Below, in pieces: positions 50,060-60,515 of a stretch of 64,000 nt of DNA. Under the pieces are notes generated by a model that saw only the letters and a list, made by a program, of their open reading frames with translations, had not been told where the DNA came from and ran no database searches. A program made the position numbers and the translations under genes. Position 1 is the first letter of the stretch. Every line of letters begins with the position of its first letter. The stretch comes from Pseudomonas sp. HAR-UPW-AIA-41 (GTDB taxonomy: Bacteria; Pseudomonadota; Gammaproteobacteria; Pseudomonadales; Pseudomonadaceae): assembly GCF_002304225.1 (NCBI RefSeq), contig NZ_NSLB01000004.1, forward strand, positions 62,001-126,000, in the 5' to 3' direction.

Positions 50060-51484
50060 TCAGTTGGCAGCCAGACGGCTGATCACTGCTTCCAGCGCGT
50101 CCACTTCATCCAGCAAGGGTGAGCCGGGGTAGCGACTGCGGATAAAACCCAGCAGTTTCTGCGCCGGCTCCAGCTGCCCCAGCCCCTCGGCAAAGCCACG
50201 TGCCGCCAGCAGGTATGCCCGTGGCACATGCGGGTAGTCGGGGAAGCGCTGGTGGAAGTTGCGCAGCAGGCTCAGCCCTTCGCGGGTCTTGTGCCGTGCC
50301 AGCAGCGCTTCAGCCACCTTTTCGCAGACCAGTGCATCCTCGGGCAGATAGTCACCCTGCAATTGCCGCGCATTGAGCATGGCCGTGGCTGCTTGCGCGG
50401 GGTTCTGCCGGGCAGCCAGCGGCAGGTAATGCGCCAGGTGGCGCAGGCAGCGCTCACGGGACTGCATGGCGAACAGCAACTGGTGATAACGCTCATTCAG
50501 ACGCAGATCGTTGGCATCGCGATCCAGCGCCTTGCCGAGGACTTCCAGCGCCTGGCCAGCCTGACCTTCCTTCAGACGAATTTCCGCTTCGGCCAGTGCG
50601 CGGCGCTTGCGGTATTCCGATTCGGGAAAACCGGCATGCTCATCCTCTGCCGCCGCAGCAAAACCCAAGGCGCCCTGATACTGGAACACCGCATAGCCAA
50701 GCATGGCACTCATCACCACCAAGCTGTAGACAAACAGGAAGGTCGCCACCGGCATCAGCACAACCCGCGGCAGGCCATGGGCGAGCAGATATACCACCGA
50801 GTCCGGCAGGCTCCATAGCATGAAGCAGAACACCCAGAGAATCAGGTAGCGCCAGCCCATGGCCTTGATCACCGCACCAATCGCATCCGGATTCAGGGCT
50901 GCCAACAGACTCTTGTCCAGCACCAGGCGGATGATGATGGCCGGCAACACCAGTTGAATCAGCAGCGCAGTGATCATGAAGATCGCCTCGCTGTGAAAGT
51001 CCGCCGCCAGCCACATCAGCCCGGCACTCAACAGCACCAGCCCCAGCAACTGGAAGAACAGACTGAAACGTCCCGAGCCAAAGGCTGCGCTGAGGCTGGG
51101 GGCCTCAGCCAGTGCCAGGCTGGCATGCTCGATAACCGCCTCCAGGTATTTGCTGGTCAGGCTGATCAACACCACCAGCAGCGCCATCGTGGCCATAAAG
51201 CCAGAGGGCATGAACAGGCTGACCAGCGCCACCAACGCCGCCAGCTGCAGCGGAGCGGCCTGCAGGCCATAGAGGAAGAAACGCGGGATACGCTCCCAGA
51301 AGGGCTGCGCGCGATTGGCTGCGCCCAGGTAGGTCAACGCCCCTCCACACAAAGGGCAACGCGGCAGCTCGTCGGGCGCATCGGCGTTGCGCGGCATGCA
51401 GCAGTCGCCAAAATGCCGCGTGCAAGGGGCACAGTGCCAGGTAGCCGGCTGTGCGGGGTGATAGTGACAGTACGTCTTGTCCAT
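50060..51484 (-). CDS. Zinc-finger, multi-helix membrane protein with TPR-like tail
   Basis: About 474 residues. The N-terminus has a B-box-like Cys/His cluster (C6, H8, C18, C21, H24, C28, C43, C46 in CHYHP, CAPCTRHFGDCC and CPLC). Then come five or six hydrophobic helices (about 70-290) and a soluble helical repeat region (about 310-474). The family name is unknown to me. The ATG at 51484 begins the Cys-rich domain; the longer frame reads through the pnp terminator. It converges on the rhomboid gene with no space between stops, and its tail resembles the rhomboid tail. Confidence 0.8.
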   Translation of the reverse strand: MDKTYCHYHPAQPATWHCAPCTRHFGDCCMPRNADAPDELPRCPLCGGALTYLGAANRAQPFWERIPRFFLYGLQAAPLQLAALVALVSLFMPSGFMATMALLVVLISLTSKYLEAVIEHASLALAEAPSLSAAFGSGRFSLFFQLLGLVLLSAGLMWLAADFHSEAIFMITALLIQLVLPAIIIRLVLDKSLLAALNPDAIGAVIKAMGWRYLILWVFCFMLWSLPDSVVYLLAHGLPRVVLMPVATFLFVYSLVVMSAMLGYAVFQYQGALGFAAAAEDEHAGFPESEYRKRRALAEAEIRLKEGQAGQALEVLGKALDRDANDLRLNERYHQLLFAMQSRERCLRHLAHYLPLAARQNPAQAATAMLNARQLQGDYLPEDALVCEKVAEALLARHKTREGLSLLRNFHQRFPDYPHVPRAYLLAARGFAEGLGQLEPAQKLLGFIRSRYPGSPLLDEVDALEAVISRLAAN

Positions 51485-51525
51485 CCGTGTGACATCCCTG
51501 ATCGATAGGCGCCCATTCTCCGGGC

Positions 51526-51554
51526 AAAAAAAGGGGGCCTGCAAGGCCCCCTTT
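51526..51554 (-). terminator. Intrinsic terminator of pnp
   Basis: AAAGGGGGCC and GGCCCCCTTT arms with a 5-base loop; the minus-strand transcript ends in a T-run. Confidence 0.92.
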
Positions 51555-51573
51555 CTTCTTAGCGGTCGCTGGC

Positions 51574-53679
51574 TTAGACGCCAGAGGCCTCGGCAGCTTC
51601 AACGTCCTTCATGGACAGCTTGATGCGGCCGCGGTTGTCGACGTCGAGCACCAGGACTTTGACCTGCTGGCCTTCCTGCAGAACGTCGGTGACCTTGTCG
51701 ATGCGCTTGTCGCTGATCTGCGAGATGTGCAGCAGGCCATCCTTGCCCGGCAGGATGCTGATGAACGCGCCGAAATCGACGATGCGCTCCACCTTGCCTT
51801 CGTAGATCTTGCCGATTTCGGCTTCGGCGGTAATGCCCAGCACGCGCTGACGAGCAGCTTCAGCGGCATCCTTGGTTTCGCCGTAGATCTTCACGCTGCC
51901 ATCGTCTTCGATGTCGATGGAAGCCTTGGTCTCTTCGCAGATGGCACGGATGGTCGCGCCGCCCTTGCCGATGACGTCACGGATCTTGTCCGAATCGATC
52001 TTCATCTGAATCATGGTCGGAGCGTTTTCCGACAGCTCGGCACGTGCAGTACCGATCACCTGATTCATCTGGCCGAGGATGTTCAGACGCGCTTCCAGCG
52101 CCTGCTCCAGGGCTTTTTCCATGATCTCTTCGGTGATGCCGTTGATCTTGATATCCATCTGCAGAGCAGTGATGCCCTTGGCGGTACCGGCTACTTTGAA
52201 GTCCATGTCGCCCAGGTGGTCTTCGTCACCGAGGATGTCGGTCAGTACGGCAAACTTGTCGCCTTCCTTGACCAGACCCATGGCGATACCTGCTACCGGC
52301 GCCTTGACCGGCACACCGGCATCCATCAGAGCGAGGGAAGCACCGCAAACCGACGCCATGGAGCTGGAGCCGTTGGATTCGGTGATTTCCGAGACCACGC
52401 GGATGGTGTAGGGGAACTCCTCCTGGCTCGGCAGCATGGCCTGAACGCCACGACGGGCAAGGCGGCCGTGACCGATTTCACGACGGCCGGCACCGCCCAT
52501 GCGACCACACTCACCAACCGAGAACGGCGGGAAGTTGTAGTGCAGCATGAAGCTGTCCTTGCGCTCGCCTTCCAGGGTATCGAGCAGTTGAGCGTCGCGC
52601 GCGGTACCGAGGGTAGCAACTACCAGCGCCTGGGTCTCGCCACGGGTGAACAGTGCCGAACCGTGGGTTTTGCCCAGTACGCCGACTTCGATCTTCAGCG
52701 GACGCACAGTGCGGGTATCGCGGCCGTCGATGCGCGGCAGACCGTTGACGATGTTCTCGCGCACGGTGCGGTATTCCAGCAGACCGAACACATCCTTTAC
52801 TTCGCCAGCGGAGAACTGACCTTCGCCTTCACCGGCGAACTTGGCCACCACCTGCTCACGCAGCTCGTCCAGACGGTTGTAGCGATCCTGCTTGATGGTG
52901 ATGGTGTAGGCCTGGGAGATGGCAGCACCGAACTCGGCCTTGATGGCATTGACCAGCACGGTGTTCTCGGCCGGAGCGCTCCAGTTCCAAGCTGGCTTGC
53001 CGGCTTCGGCCGCCAGTTCCTTGACCGCCTTGATCACGGACTGGAACTCTTCATGGGCGAACAGCACAGCACCCAGCATCTGGTCTTCGGTCAGCTCTTC
53101 GGCTTCCGACTCCACCATCAGTACGGCGGTGTCGGTACCGGCCACGACCATGTCCAGGCTGGAGCTCTGCAGCTGCTCGTAGGTCGGGTTGAGGATGTAG
53201 CCGATTTCCGGGTGGAAACCAACGCGGGCAGCACCAATCGGACCGCTGAACGGAATGCCGGAGATGGCCAGAGCGGCGGAGGTACCGATCATGGCAGCGA
53301 TGTCCGGATCGGACTTCTTGTTGGTCGACACCACCGTGCAGACAACCTGCACTTCGTTCATGAAGCCTTCCGGGAACAGCGGACGGATCGGGCGATCGAT
53401 CAGACGCGAGGTCAGGGTTTCCTTCTCGGAAGGACGGCCTTCACGCTTGAAGAAACCGCCGGGGATACGGCCAGCGGCATAGGTTTTCTCTTGGTAGTGG
53501 ACGGACAGCGGGAAGAAGCCCTTGCCCGGATCGGCCTGCTTGGCGCCGACCACAGTCACCAGCACGGTAACGTCGTCCATGGTGACCAGTACAGCACCGC
53601 TGGCCTGACGGGCCATGCGGCCGGTTTCGAGGGTGACGGTCGACTGACCGAACTGGAATTGCTTGATGACCGGGTTCAC
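51574..53679 (-). CDS. pnp: Polyribonucleotide nucleotidyltransferase (PNPase)
   Basis: 701 residues. Two RNase PH domains, with the second holding the catalytic region ([19 protein letters not shown]), then KH ([15 protein letters not shown]) and S1 ([29 protein letters not shown]) domains. A 3'-5' phosphorolytic exonuclease and degradosome partner. The rpsO-pnp order and an RNase III-like leader hairpin match the autoregulated arrangement known from E. coli. It is last in the ftsH-to-pnp series. Confidence 0.98.
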   Translation of the reverse strand: MNPVIKQFQFGQSTVTLETGRMARQASGAVLVTMDDVTVLVTVVGAKQADPGKGFFPLSVHYQEKTYAAGRIPGGFFKREGRPSEKETLTSRLIDRPIRPLFPEGFMNEVQVVCTVVSTNKKSDPDIAAMIGTSAALAISGIPFSGPIGAARVGFHPEIGYILNPTYEQLQSSSLDMVVAGTDTAVLMVESEAEELTEDQMLGAVLFAHEEFQSVIKAVKELAAEAGKPAWNWSAPAENTVLVNAIKAEFGAAISQAYTITIKQDRYNRLDELREQVVAKFAGEGEGQFSAGEVKDVFGLLEYRTVRENIVNGLPRIDGRDTRTVRPLKIEVGVLGKTHGSALFTRGETQALVVATLGTARDAQLLDTLEGERKDSFMLHYNFPPFSVGECGRMGGAGRREIGHGRLARRGVQAMLPSQEEFPYTIRVVSEITESNGSSSMASVCGASLALMDAGVPVKAPVAGIAMGLVKEGDKFAVLTDILGDEDHLGDMDFKVAGTAKGITALQMDIKINGITEEIMEKALEQALEARLNILGQMNQVIGTARAELSENAPTMIQMKIDSDKIRDVIGKGGATIRAICEETKASIDIEDDGSVKIYGETKDAAEAARQRVLGITAEAEIGKIYEGKVERIVDFGAFISILPGKDGLLHISQISDKRIDKVTDVLQEGQQVKVLVLDVDNRGRIKLSMKDVEAAEASGV

Positions 53680-53767
53680 GGTGTCTTTACCTTCTCTATT
53701 TGTTGCTCTTGGGGAAATCGCGGGCAGCTACGGGAATCGGACCCGGTACCGTCCAAAACGCGGAAGA

Positions 53768-53822
53768 CGGAAAGCCAGAAGCCGAAAGCAGGGTTTCCCC
53801 CACTTCCGGCTCCAGGCTTCCG
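53768..53822 (-). promoter_or_regulatory. Long leader hairpin between rpsO and pnp
   Basis: Arms CGGAA-A-GCC and GGC-TTCCG (one bulged base), a symmetric 4x4 internal loop, then GCCG/CGGC around a 22-base loop. In E. coli, RNase III cleaves a similar stem in the pnp leader and PNPase then represses its own mRNA. This element sits in the matching place. Confidence 0.6.
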
Positions 53823-53843
53823 CTCCAAATCTGCAACGCTAAA

Positions 53844-54113
53844 TTAGCGACGCAGACCCAGGCGACCGATCAGGGCGCTGTAACGAGCAGTGTCAACGTT
53901 CTTCAGGTAGTCCAGCAGCTTGCGGCGCTGGTTAACCATGCGGATCAGACCACGACGGGAGTGGTGATCCTTGGCGTTGTCCTTGAAGTGACCCTGCAGC
54001 TTGTTGATGTTGGCGGACAGCAGGGCAACCTGCACTTCCGGAGAACCGGTGTCGCCTTCAGCGCGCTTGTAGTCGTTTACGATCTGGGCTTTTTCTTGAG
54101 CGCTCAGTGCCAT
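53844..54113 (-). CDS. rpsO: 30S ribosomal protein S15
   Basis: 89 residues, the standard length. Characteristic [33 protein letters not shown] and [15 protein letters not shown]. It binds 16S rRNA helices 20-22 early in 30S assembly. It has its own candidate promoter at 54160-54189 within the 122-bp gap after truB. Confidence 0.99.
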   Translation of the reverse strand: MALSAQEKAQIVNDYKRAEGDTGSPEVQVALLSANINKLQGHFKDNAKDHHSRRGLIRMVNQRRKLLDYLKNVDTARYSALIGRLGLRR

Positions 54114-54159
54114 GGTTAGGGCTCCTCTGAGTGAACAGGCCAGGGCTTTAACCCTGTGT

Positions 54160-54189
54160 TTTAAAATGAGGAATGACCATGCCTGTTAA
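54160..54189 (-). promoter_or_regulatory. Candidate promoter of rpsO
   Basis: Minus-strand TTAACA (54184-54189) and TTTAAA (54160-54165) are 18 bp apart. The leader after it can form a CAGGG/CCCTG stem just before the ribosome site. Confidence 0.45.
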
Positions 54190-54235
54190 CAGCCACCCTC
54201 GGTCCCCTGGCAGATAAACCCGCCAGCGGTTTCGG

Positions 54236-55153
54236 TCAGACCGACCGAATCAATCGACGCGGAGCAATTCGCCCGTCGTCCGTCACCTCACCGATACCGA
54301 TGAAGCGTCCTTCGTGATCCTGTACCCGCAGCATGCCGAACTTCGGTGCCTCCGGTGCGCGAACCGGCTGCCCATGCAACCAGTAGTACGCGCTGTGTTC
54401 CGAGAGCTGCACCAGCGGCCAGTGCTGCAAACCCGCATCCGCCGGCAGGAGAAACACATCCAGCGCTTCCGGGCCGCCCTCAGCATGAGCTTTTTCCAGC
54501 GTTTCCAGACTCACAGCCTGGTCCAGCACAAAAGGCCCAGCCTGCGTCCGGCGCAGTTGCGCTACATGGGCACCACAGCCAAGCACCTGACCAAGATCCT
54601 CGACCAGGGTGCGAATATAGGTGCCTTTACTGCAGGCTACATCGAGCGTCGCCAGTGGCGACTCGAAGGCCTCCACCTCAAGGCGCGATATAGTAACAGA
54701 TCGCGCCTCGCGCTCCACTACCTCTCCTGCCCGGGCCAATTTGTACAACGGCTGACCATCCTTCTTCAACGCCGAGTACATGGGCGGTATCTGCTTGATA
54801 TCACCACGAAAACCCGCCAGTGCCTGCTCCAGTTCGGAGCGACCAACGGTCACCTCGCGGCGCTCAAGGACATCACCTTCGGCATCCCCGGTGGCGGTGG
54901 TCACCCCCAGCTGCGCCACGGTGCGGTAACCCTTGTCGGCATCCAGCAGGTACTGGGAGTACTTGGTCGCCTCACCGAAGCAGAGCGGCAGAACCCCCGT
55001 GGCTAGCGGATCAAGGCTACCGGTATGACCGGCCTTCTCCGCATTGAGCAGCCAGCGCACCTTTTGCAGCGCCTGGTTGGAGCTCATGCCCAGTGGTTTG
55101 TCGAACACCAGAATGCCGTTGACTGCACGGCGAACACGCTTGACCTGGGCCAC
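54236..55153 (-). CDS. truB: tRNA pseudouridine(55) synthase
   Basis: 305 residues. Makes pseudouridine 55 in the T loop of tRNAs. [17 protein letters not shown] and the catalytic Asp in [17 protein letters not shown] are diagnostic; a C-terminal PUA-like part follows. The start is taken as GTG at 55153, which gives MAQVKR and has GAGGA 7 bases upstream; a TTG at 55159 overlaps the rbfA stop. It follows rbfA by 2 bp. Confidence 0.96.
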   Translation of the reverse strand: MAQVKRVRRAVNGILVFDKPLGMSSNQALQKVRWLLNAEKAGHTGSLDPLATGVLPLCFGEATKYSQYLLDADKGYRTVAQLGVTTATGDAEGDVLERREVTVGRSELEQALAGFRGDIKQIPPMYSALKKDGQPLYKLARAGEVVEREARSVTISRLEVEAFESPLATLDVACSKGTYIRTLVEDLGQVLGCGAHVAQLRRTQAGPFVLDQAVSLETLEKAHAEGGPEALDVFLLPADAGLQHWPLVQLSEHSAYYWLHGQPVRAPEAPKFGMLRVQDHEGRFIGIGEVTDDGRIAPRRLIRSV

Positions 55154-55155
55154 GC

Positions 55156-55539
55156 TCAATCCTCGCCCTGCTGCTTGCGACGATCTTCAGCCAGCGCCTG
55201 ATCGATCAGGGCGGACAGATGCGCACCACGGGAGATGCTCTCGTCATAGTGGAAATGCAGCTGCGGCACACTGCGCAGTTTCATCACCTTGCCCAACAGC
55301 ATGCGCAGATAACCGGACGCATCGTTGAGGATATGCAGATTGGCACGCACCTTGTCCGCATCGGTGTCGCCCATCAGGGTGATGAACACCTTGGCGTGGC
55401 CCAGATCGCGACTGACCTCGACAGCCGTGATGGTGACGAAGCCCAGACGCGGATCTCTCACTTCACGCGGGATCATGACGGCCAGCTCTTTCTGCATCTG
55501 GTCGCCGATGCGCTGGGTGCGACTGTAATCTTTTGCCAT
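55156..55539 (-). CDS. rbfA: 30S ribosome-binding factor A
   Basis: 127 residues, KH-type fold. Signatures [31 protein letters not shown] and [14 protein letters not shown]. It binds the 16S 5' helix during late 30S maturation. Between infB and truB, the usual place. Confidence 0.97.
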   Translation of the reverse strand: MAKDYSRTQRIGDQMQKELAVMIPREVRDPRLGFVTITAVEVSRDLGHAKVFITLMGDTDADKVRANLHILNDASGYLRMLLGKVMKLRSVPQLHFHYDESISRGAHLSALIDQALAEDRRKQQGED

Positions 55540-55564
55540 TTTCCTTTACCTCATAAGCGGCAAA

Positions 55565-55597
55565 CGCCCGGCCCCGCAAACAGAGCGGAGCCGGGCG
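55565..55597 (-). other. Stem-loop between infB and rbfA
   Basis: Perfect 8-bp arms CGCCCGGC/GCCGGGCG with an inner CCGC/GCGG pair, in the 79-bp gap. No T-run follows, so it is more likely an mRNA-processing or stabilising stem than a terminator. Confidence 0.45.
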
Positions 55598-55618
55598 CTG
55601 CAGGGCGAACGGGCAACC

Positions 55619-58105
55619 TTACAGGCTGCGCGCCACCTGGACTTTCTCGAACACCTCGATCTTGTCGCCGACCTTGACGTCGTTGTAGCTCTTCACCGCG
55701 ATACCGCACTCCATGCCGTTACGCACCTCGGACATGTCGTCCTTGAAGCGGCGCAGGGATTCCAGTTCGCCTTCGAAGATCACCACGTCGTCACGCAGCA
55801 CACGGATCGGACGATTACGGTACACAACACCCTCGACCACCATGCAGCCGGCGACCGCGCCGAACTTCGGCGAGCGGAACACGTCACGCACTTCGGCGAT
55901 ACCCAGGATGTTCTCGCGTACATCGCTGCCAAGCATGCCGGTCAGGGCCTTCTTGACGTCTTCGATGATGTCGTAGATCACATTGTAATAACGCATGTCC
56001 AGGCCTTCGGCCTCGACGATCTTGCGCGCACCGGCGTCGGCACGCACGTTGAAGCCGAACAGTACCGCGTTGGAGGCCAGTGCCAGGTTGGCATCGGACT
56101 CGGTGATACCACCGACGCCGCCACCGACCACACGCACCTGCACTTCGTCGTTGCCCAGACCGCTGAGCGAACCCTGCAGCGCTTCCAGCGAGCCACGGAC
56201 GTCGGATTTGAGGACGATGTTGAGCGTCTTCTTCTCTTCCTGGCCCATGTTCTCGAAGATGTTCTCCAGCTTGCCGGCATGGGCACGGGCCAGTTTCACC
56301 TCACGGAACTTGCCTTGACGGAACAGCGCGACTTCACGGGCCTTCTTCTCGTCGGCAACCACGGTCATGTCGTCGCCAGCTTCCGGCGTGCCATCCAGAC
56401 CGAGAATCTCGACCGGAATCGACGGACCGGCTTCCTTGATCGACTTGCCGTTCTCATCAAGCATGGCGCGCACGCGGCCATAGTTGACGCCGACCAGCAC
56501 CATGTCGCCCTGACGCAGGGTACCGTCCTGAACCAGCACGGTAGCTACCGGGCCACGGCCCTTGTCCAGACGGGACTCGACGACCACGCCACGGCCCGGA
56601 GCCGACGGAGTGGCTTTGAGTTCAAGCACTTCAGCCTGCAACAGCACGGCTTCGAGCAGCTCGTCGACACCGGTACCCATCTTCGCGGAGACGTGAACGA
56701 ACGGCGCATCGCCGCCCCACTCTTCCGGGATAACGTCCAGAGCGGCCAGGCCGTTCTTGATGTTGTCCGGATTGGCGTCCGGCTTGTCGATCTTGTTGAC
56801 CGCAACGACGATCGGCACGCCGGCCGCTTTCGCGTGCTGCACGGCTTCCTGAGTCTGCGGCATCACGCCGTCGTCAGCCGCCACCACCAGAATGACGATG
56901 TCGGTCGCCTTGGCACCGCGGGCACGCATCTGGGTAAACGCAGCGTGACCCGGGGTGTCGAGGAAGGTGACCATGCCGCGGTCGGTTTCGACGTGGTAGG
57001 CACCAATGTGCTGAGTAATGCCACCGGCCTCGCCGGCGGCCACCTTGGCACGACGGATGTAGTCGAGCAACGAGGTCTTACCGTGGTCAACGTGACCCAT
57101 CACGGTCACAACCGGCGCACGGGATACGGCTTCACCTTCGAACTTCAGAGACTCGGCCAGTTGTTCTTCCAGAGCGTTCTCGCTGACCAGCTTGACCTTG
57201 TGACCAAACTCTTCAGCTACCAGTTGGGCAGTTTCCTGATCCAGCACCTGGTTGATGGTCACCGGGGTGCCCAGTTTGAACATGAACTTGACGATTTCCG
57301 CGCCCTTGATCGCCATCTGCGATGCCAGTTCGGCCACGGTAATGGTTTCGCCAATGTTCACATCACGCACGATCGGCCCCGCTGGGCTCTGGAACCCATG
57401 TTGGTTGCGCTTCTTCAGCTTGGACTTGCCACCACGGCCACCACGGCGGAAACCATCGGTCTCCTCGTCGGTGCTGCGCGGTGCCACACGCGGCGCAGGA
57501 ACCTTCTCTTTCTCTTTGACCGAAGGACGGTGTGCCGAGTGTTTGCGGTCGCGACGCTCATCGTCATCACGAGTCGGAGCCGGACGATCCGGCACACGAC
57601 GGACTTCGTCCTTCTTGCGCTCTTCCTGCGGAGCGGCAGCAACAGCTTCGACAACTGGAGCCACTTCAGCGGCAACCGGTGCTGCAGCCTGAGCCTGACG
57701 ACTTGCTGCCTCGGCAGCCTGCTTCTTGGCTTCTTCGACCGCCTTCTGGCGGGCCGCTTCCTCGGCAGCCTGCTGCTCAGCGAGCTCGCGCAGACGCTCC
57801 GCCTCCAGCTCTTCCGGGCTGCGCTTGACGTAGGTTTTCTTCTTGCGCACTTCAACGCTGACCGTCTTGCTGCCCGCGACCTTCAGGGTCGTGGTGGTTT
57901 TGCGCTGCAGGGTAATCTTGCGCGGCTCTTCAACCTTCTCGCCGTGACTACCCTTCAGGTAGGCCAGCAGAGCCTGCTTTTCGTTATCGGTCACAACCTG
58001 GTCGGCGCTGGAATGCGACAGACCGGCCTCACGCATCTGCTGCAGCAGGCGCTCTACCGGCGTATCGACCACTTTGGCCAGTTCTTTCACCGTGACTTGC
58101 GTCAT
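55619..58105 (-). CDS. infB: Translation initiation factor IF-2
   Basis: 828 residues. IF2 N-terminal motif ([18 protein letters not shown]), a long charged and Ala/Glu-rich linker (about 95-250), then the GTPase domain with [14 protein letters not shown] (G1), [11 protein letters not shown] (G3) and NKIDKP (G4), followed by the beta-barrel and fMet-tRNA-binding domains. It positions initiator tRNA on the 30S subunit and promotes subunit joining. It follows nusA by 27 bp. Confidence 0.98.
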   Translation of the reverse strand: MTQVTVKELAKVVDTPVERLLQQMREAGLSHSSADQVVTDNEKQALLAYLKGSHGEKVEEPRKITLQRKTTTTLKVAGSKTVSVEVRKKKTYVKRSPEELEAERLRELAEQQAAEEAARQKAVEEAKKQAAEAASRQAQAAAPVAAEVAPVVEAVAAAPQEERKKDEVRRVPDRPAPTRDDDERRDRKHSAHRPSVKEKEKVPAPRVAPRSTDEETDGFRRGGRGGKSKLKKRNQHGFQSPAGPIVRDVNIGETITVAELASQMAIKGAEIVKFMFKLGTPVTINQVLDQETAQLVAEEFGHKVKLVSENALEEQLAESLKFEGEAVSRAPVVTVMGHVDHGKTSLLDYIRRAKVAAGEAGGITQHIGAYHVETDRGMVTFLDTPGHAAFTQMRARGAKATDIVILVVAADDGVMPQTQEAVQHAKAAGVPIVVAVNKIDKPDANPDNIKNGLAALDVIPEEWGGDAPFVHVSAKMGTGVDELLEAVLLQAEVLELKATPSAPGRGVVVESRLDKGRGPVATVLVQDGTLRQGDMVLVGVNYGRVRAMLDENGKSIKEAGPSIPVEILGLDGTPEAGDDMTVVADEKKAREVALFRQGKFREVKLARAHAGKLENIFENMGQEEKKTLNIVLKSDVRGSLEALQGSLSGLGNDEVQVRVVGGGVGGITESDANLALASNAVLFGFNVRADAGARKIVEAEGLDMRYYNVIYDIIEDVKKALTGMLGSDVRENILGIAEVRDVFRSPKFGAVAGCMVVEGVVYRNRPIRVLRDDVVIFEGELESLRRFKDDMSEVRNGMECGIAVKSYNDVKVGDKIEVFEKVQVARSL

Positions 58106-58132
58106 GCACTTCTCTCCTCGGACAGCGACCGC

Positions 58133-59614
58133 TTACTCAAACCAGTGAGCGCGGGCTGCCATGATCAGCTTGCCGGCACGCGCTTCATCCATACCGTCGA
58201 TCTCGAGCAGGTCATCAATCGACTGCTCCGCCAGATCCTCACGGGTAATCACACCGCGCATGGCCAGCTCTGCAGCCAGTTCGCGGGTCATACCGTCCAG
58301 GTTGACGAGATCTTCGGCAGGATGGGCATCCGCCAGTTTTTCCTCTGTGGCGATCGCCTTGGTCAGCAAACGATCCTTCGCGCGGGCGCGCAGCTCATTG
58401 ACGATATCTTCATCGAAACCGTCGATATTGAGCATTTCTTCCATCGGCACATAGGCGATTTCTTCCAGGCTGGTGAAGCCCTCTTCGACCAGCACCTGCG
58501 CCAACTCTTCATCCACTTCCAGTTCATCAATGAACTGCTGGAGGATGTCACCAGTTTCTTCCTGCTGCTTGGCCTGGATGTCCGCTTCGGTCATGACATT
58601 CAGGGTCCAGCCAGTCAGCTGACTGGCCAGACGCACGTTCTGGCCGCCACGACCGATGGCCTGGGCCAGGTTGTCCTCGGCAACGGCGATATCCATCGCG
58701 TGGGCATCTTCGTCAACGATGATGGCCGCCACTTCGGCAGGCGCCATGGCATTGATCACGAACTGCGCCGGGTTGTCATCCCACAGCACGATATCCACGC
58801 GCTCGCCACCCAGCTCACCGGAAACGGCCTGGACGCGCGAACCGCGCATACCGATGCAGGCACCCTGCGGATCGATTCGCTTGTCTTTGGAGCGCACGGC
58901 GATCTTGGCGCGCGAACCCGGGTCACGGGCAGCTGCCATTACGTCGATCAGTTGCTCGGCAATTTCCGGCACTTCGATGCGGAACAGCTCGATAAGCATC
59001 TGCGGTGCAGTACGCGACAGAATCAGTTGCGGACCGCGGTTCTCGCTGCGGATTTCCTTGAGCAACGCACGCAGGCGGGCACCAACACGGAAGGTTTCAC
59101 GCGGAATGATGTCTTCACGAGCCAGCAGAGCTTCGGCATTGTTGCCCAGATCAACGATTACGTTGTCACGAGTCACTTTCTTAACGGTGCCGGAGATGAT
59201 GTCGCCAACGCGCTCGCGATAGGCTTCAACTACCTGAGCACGCTCGGCCTCACGCACTTTCTGCACGATAACCTGCTTGGCAGTTTGCGCCGCGATACGA
59301 CCAAACTCGATGGAGTCGATTTTCTCTTCGACAACGTCACCAATCTTGGCGCCCGCCTTGATCTCTTGAGCCTGCTCCACGGTCAGCTGAGCTGCCGGAT
59401 TCTCAAGGTCATCTTCATCAACAACAGTCCAGCAACGGAAACTCTCGTAGTTGCCACTGTGACGATTGATTTCAACCCGCACTTCGACTTCGTCGTCGTA
59501 ACGTTTCTTGGTGGCAGTCGCAAGCGCCAGCTCCAGCGCTTCGAAAATCACACTGGCCGGCACGCCCTTTTCATTGGACACCGACTCTACAACCAGCAGT
59601 ACTTCTTTACTCAT
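58133..59614 (-). CDS. nusA: Transcription termination/antitermination protein NusA
   Basis: 493 residues: N-terminal RNA-polymerase binding domain, S1 domain ([18 protein letters not shown]), two KH domains ([19 protein letters not shown] and [14 protein letters not shown]), and two acidic C-terminal repeats ([20 protein letters not shown]). It modulates pausing, termination and, together with SuhB, rRNA antitermination. Upstream of infB, downstream of rimP. Confidence 0.98.
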   Translation of the reverse strand: MSKEVLLVVESVSNEKGVPASVIFEALELALATATKKRYDDEVEVRVEINRHSGNYESFRCWTVVDEDDLENPAAQLTVEQAQEIKAGAKIGDVVEEKIDSIEFGRIAAQTAKQVIVQKVREAERAQVVEAYRERVGDIISGTVKKVTRDNVIVDLGNNAEALLAREDIIPRETFRVGARLRALLKEIRSENRGPQLILSRTAPQMLIELFRIEVPEIAEQLIDVMAAARDPGSRAKIAVRSKDKRIDPQGACIGMRGSRVQAVSGELGGERVDIVLWDDNPAQFVINAMAPAEVAAIIVDEDAHAMDIAVAEDNLAQAIGRGGQNVRLASQLTGWTLNVMTEADIQAKQQEETGDILQQFIDELEVDEELAQVLVEEGFTSLEEIAYVPMEEMLNIDGFDEDIVNELRARAKDRLLTKAIATEEKLADAHPAEDLVNLDGMTRELAAELAMRGVITREDLAEQSIDDLLEIDGMDEARAGKLIMAARAHWFE

Positions 59615-59696
59615 CGTACGCCTCGCCTATCTCAATCCGTTGGACCCGCGGAATCCGCGCTCTATGCGTGTTCAGCGCCAGCTGCGGAGCCGCGCT

Positions 59697-60155
59697 TCAA
59701 TCAAACCGGGGAATGATGTTGGCCTTTTCAATGGAATCGACCGGTAGCAGGTATTCATGCTCGTCCGCCTGGACAATCACATCCTGCTCCTCGACACCCT
59801 TCAGCAGACCCTGAAAGTTGCGACGTCCCTCAAATGGCGAACGCAGCTTGATCTTCACTTGCTCGCCGGCATGTTTGGCAAACTGCTCAAGCGTGAACAG
59901 CGGCCGATCCATGCCTGGCGACGAAACCTCGAGGGTGTACTCGGAGCTGATGGGATCTTCAACATCCAGCACACCACTGACCTGACGACTGACCTTTTCG
60001 CAGTCATCCACCTGAATGCCATTGGCATGATCGATATAGACACGCAGTAACGAGTGTCGCCCCTGGGAAATGAACTCAATCCCCCAGCACTCATAACCCA
60101 GCGCCTCAACGACCGGAGCCAACATGGCCTGCAACTGTTCCAGCTTGCTCGACAC
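59697..60155 (-). CDS. rimP: Ribosome maturation factor RimP
   Basis: 152 residues; needed for 30S subunit maturation. Core [34 protein letters not shown] and [13 protein letters not shown]. Start is GTG at 60155, giving MSSKLEQLQ with GAGAGG just upstream, and the normal length; the frame stays open to 60320 through the leader, but no initiation signal is seen there. First gene of rimP-nusA-infB. Confidence 0.96.
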   Translation of the reverse strand: MSSKLEQLQAMLAPVVEALGYECWGIEFISQGRHSLLRVYIDHANGIQVDDCEKVSRQVSGVLDVEDPISSEYTLEVSSPGMDRPLFTLEQFAKHAGEQVKIKLRSPFEGRRNFQGLLKGVEEQDVIVQADEHEYLLPVDSIEKANIIPRFD

Positions 60156-60245
60156 GTGAACCTCTCGTGCATGCCGTGAAAATAAAAAATGGGCGAAACG
60201 CCCATCCCATGTGCCGCCGCATGACGACCAAAACTGTCCAGCTAG

Positions 60246-60288
60246 CAAAAAGCCCCTAAAAAGGGGCTTCGCGACCACTGGTGCGCGA
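60246..60288 (-). terminator. Terminator/attenuator-like double hairpin in the rimP leader
   Basis: On the minus strand a compact stem (arms TCGCG and CGCGA with inner ACC/GGT) is followed at once by AAGCCCC-loop-GGGGCTT and a T-run. It lies between a candidate promoter (60341-60370) and the rimP start, so it could attenuate the rimP-nusA-infB operon or end transcripts from secG/tRNA-Leu. Confidence 0.6.
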
Positions 60289-60340
60289 GCCTGGCCTCCG
60301 AAAATGGAGCAACCCTGCACCGCAACAAAGCTGATACGAA

Positions 60341-60370
60341 AGGATACAGCTCCATAACCCTTTCGGTCAA
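60341..60370 (-). promoter_or_regulatory. Candidate promoter for rimP-nusA-infB
   Basis: Minus-strand TTGACC (60365-60370) and TATCCT (60341-60346) with an 18-bp spacer, between the tRNA-Leu gene and rimP. Confidence 0.45.
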
Positions 60371-60387
60371 CCTTGCGACCAGTAACG

Positions 60388-60414
60388 ACAACGCCCGCAT
60401 GAAGCGGGCGTTGT
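60388..60414 (-). other. Hairpin downstream of tRNA-Leu(GAG)
   Basis: ACAACGCCCGC and GCGGGCGTTGT arms (11 bp, 5-base loop) begin 6 bp after the tRNA 3' end. No T-run on the minus strand; a processing or weak termination signal. Confidence 0.6.
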
Positions 60415-60420
60415 CTTATA

Positions 60421-60506
60421 TGGTACCGAGGAGGGGACTCGAACCCCTACAGCCTATGGCCACTACCACCTCAAGGTAGCGTGTCTACCAATTCCACCAC
60501 CTCGGC
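60421..60506 (-). tRNA. tRNA-Leu (anticodon GAG)
   Basis: An 86-nt class II tRNA on the minus strand with encoded CCA. Acceptor GCCGAGG pairs with the 3' CCTCGGT end, the anticodon stem encloses loop CTTGAGG (anticodon GAG, reads CUC/CUU), and there is a long variable arm. It follows secG by only 9 bp and is probably processed from the same transcript. Confidence 0.97.
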
Positions 60507-60515
60507 AAAACCGTC

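Noticed and set aside
51727..53847. Open frame of 706 codons opposite pnp
   Set aside because: Antisense shadow of pnp without initiation signals or family motifs.
56279..59716. Open frame of 1145 codons on the plus strand opposite infB and nusA
   Set aside because: It is the antisense shadow of two universally conserved genes, has a shadow-like His/Arg/Gln-rich composition and no recognisable domain; high G+C makes such frames common.
60240..60330. Possible degenerate tRNA (fMet remnant) ahead of rimP
   Set aside because: The stretch folds into hairpins, but no cloverleaf, CAT anticodon loop or T-loop could be assembled.
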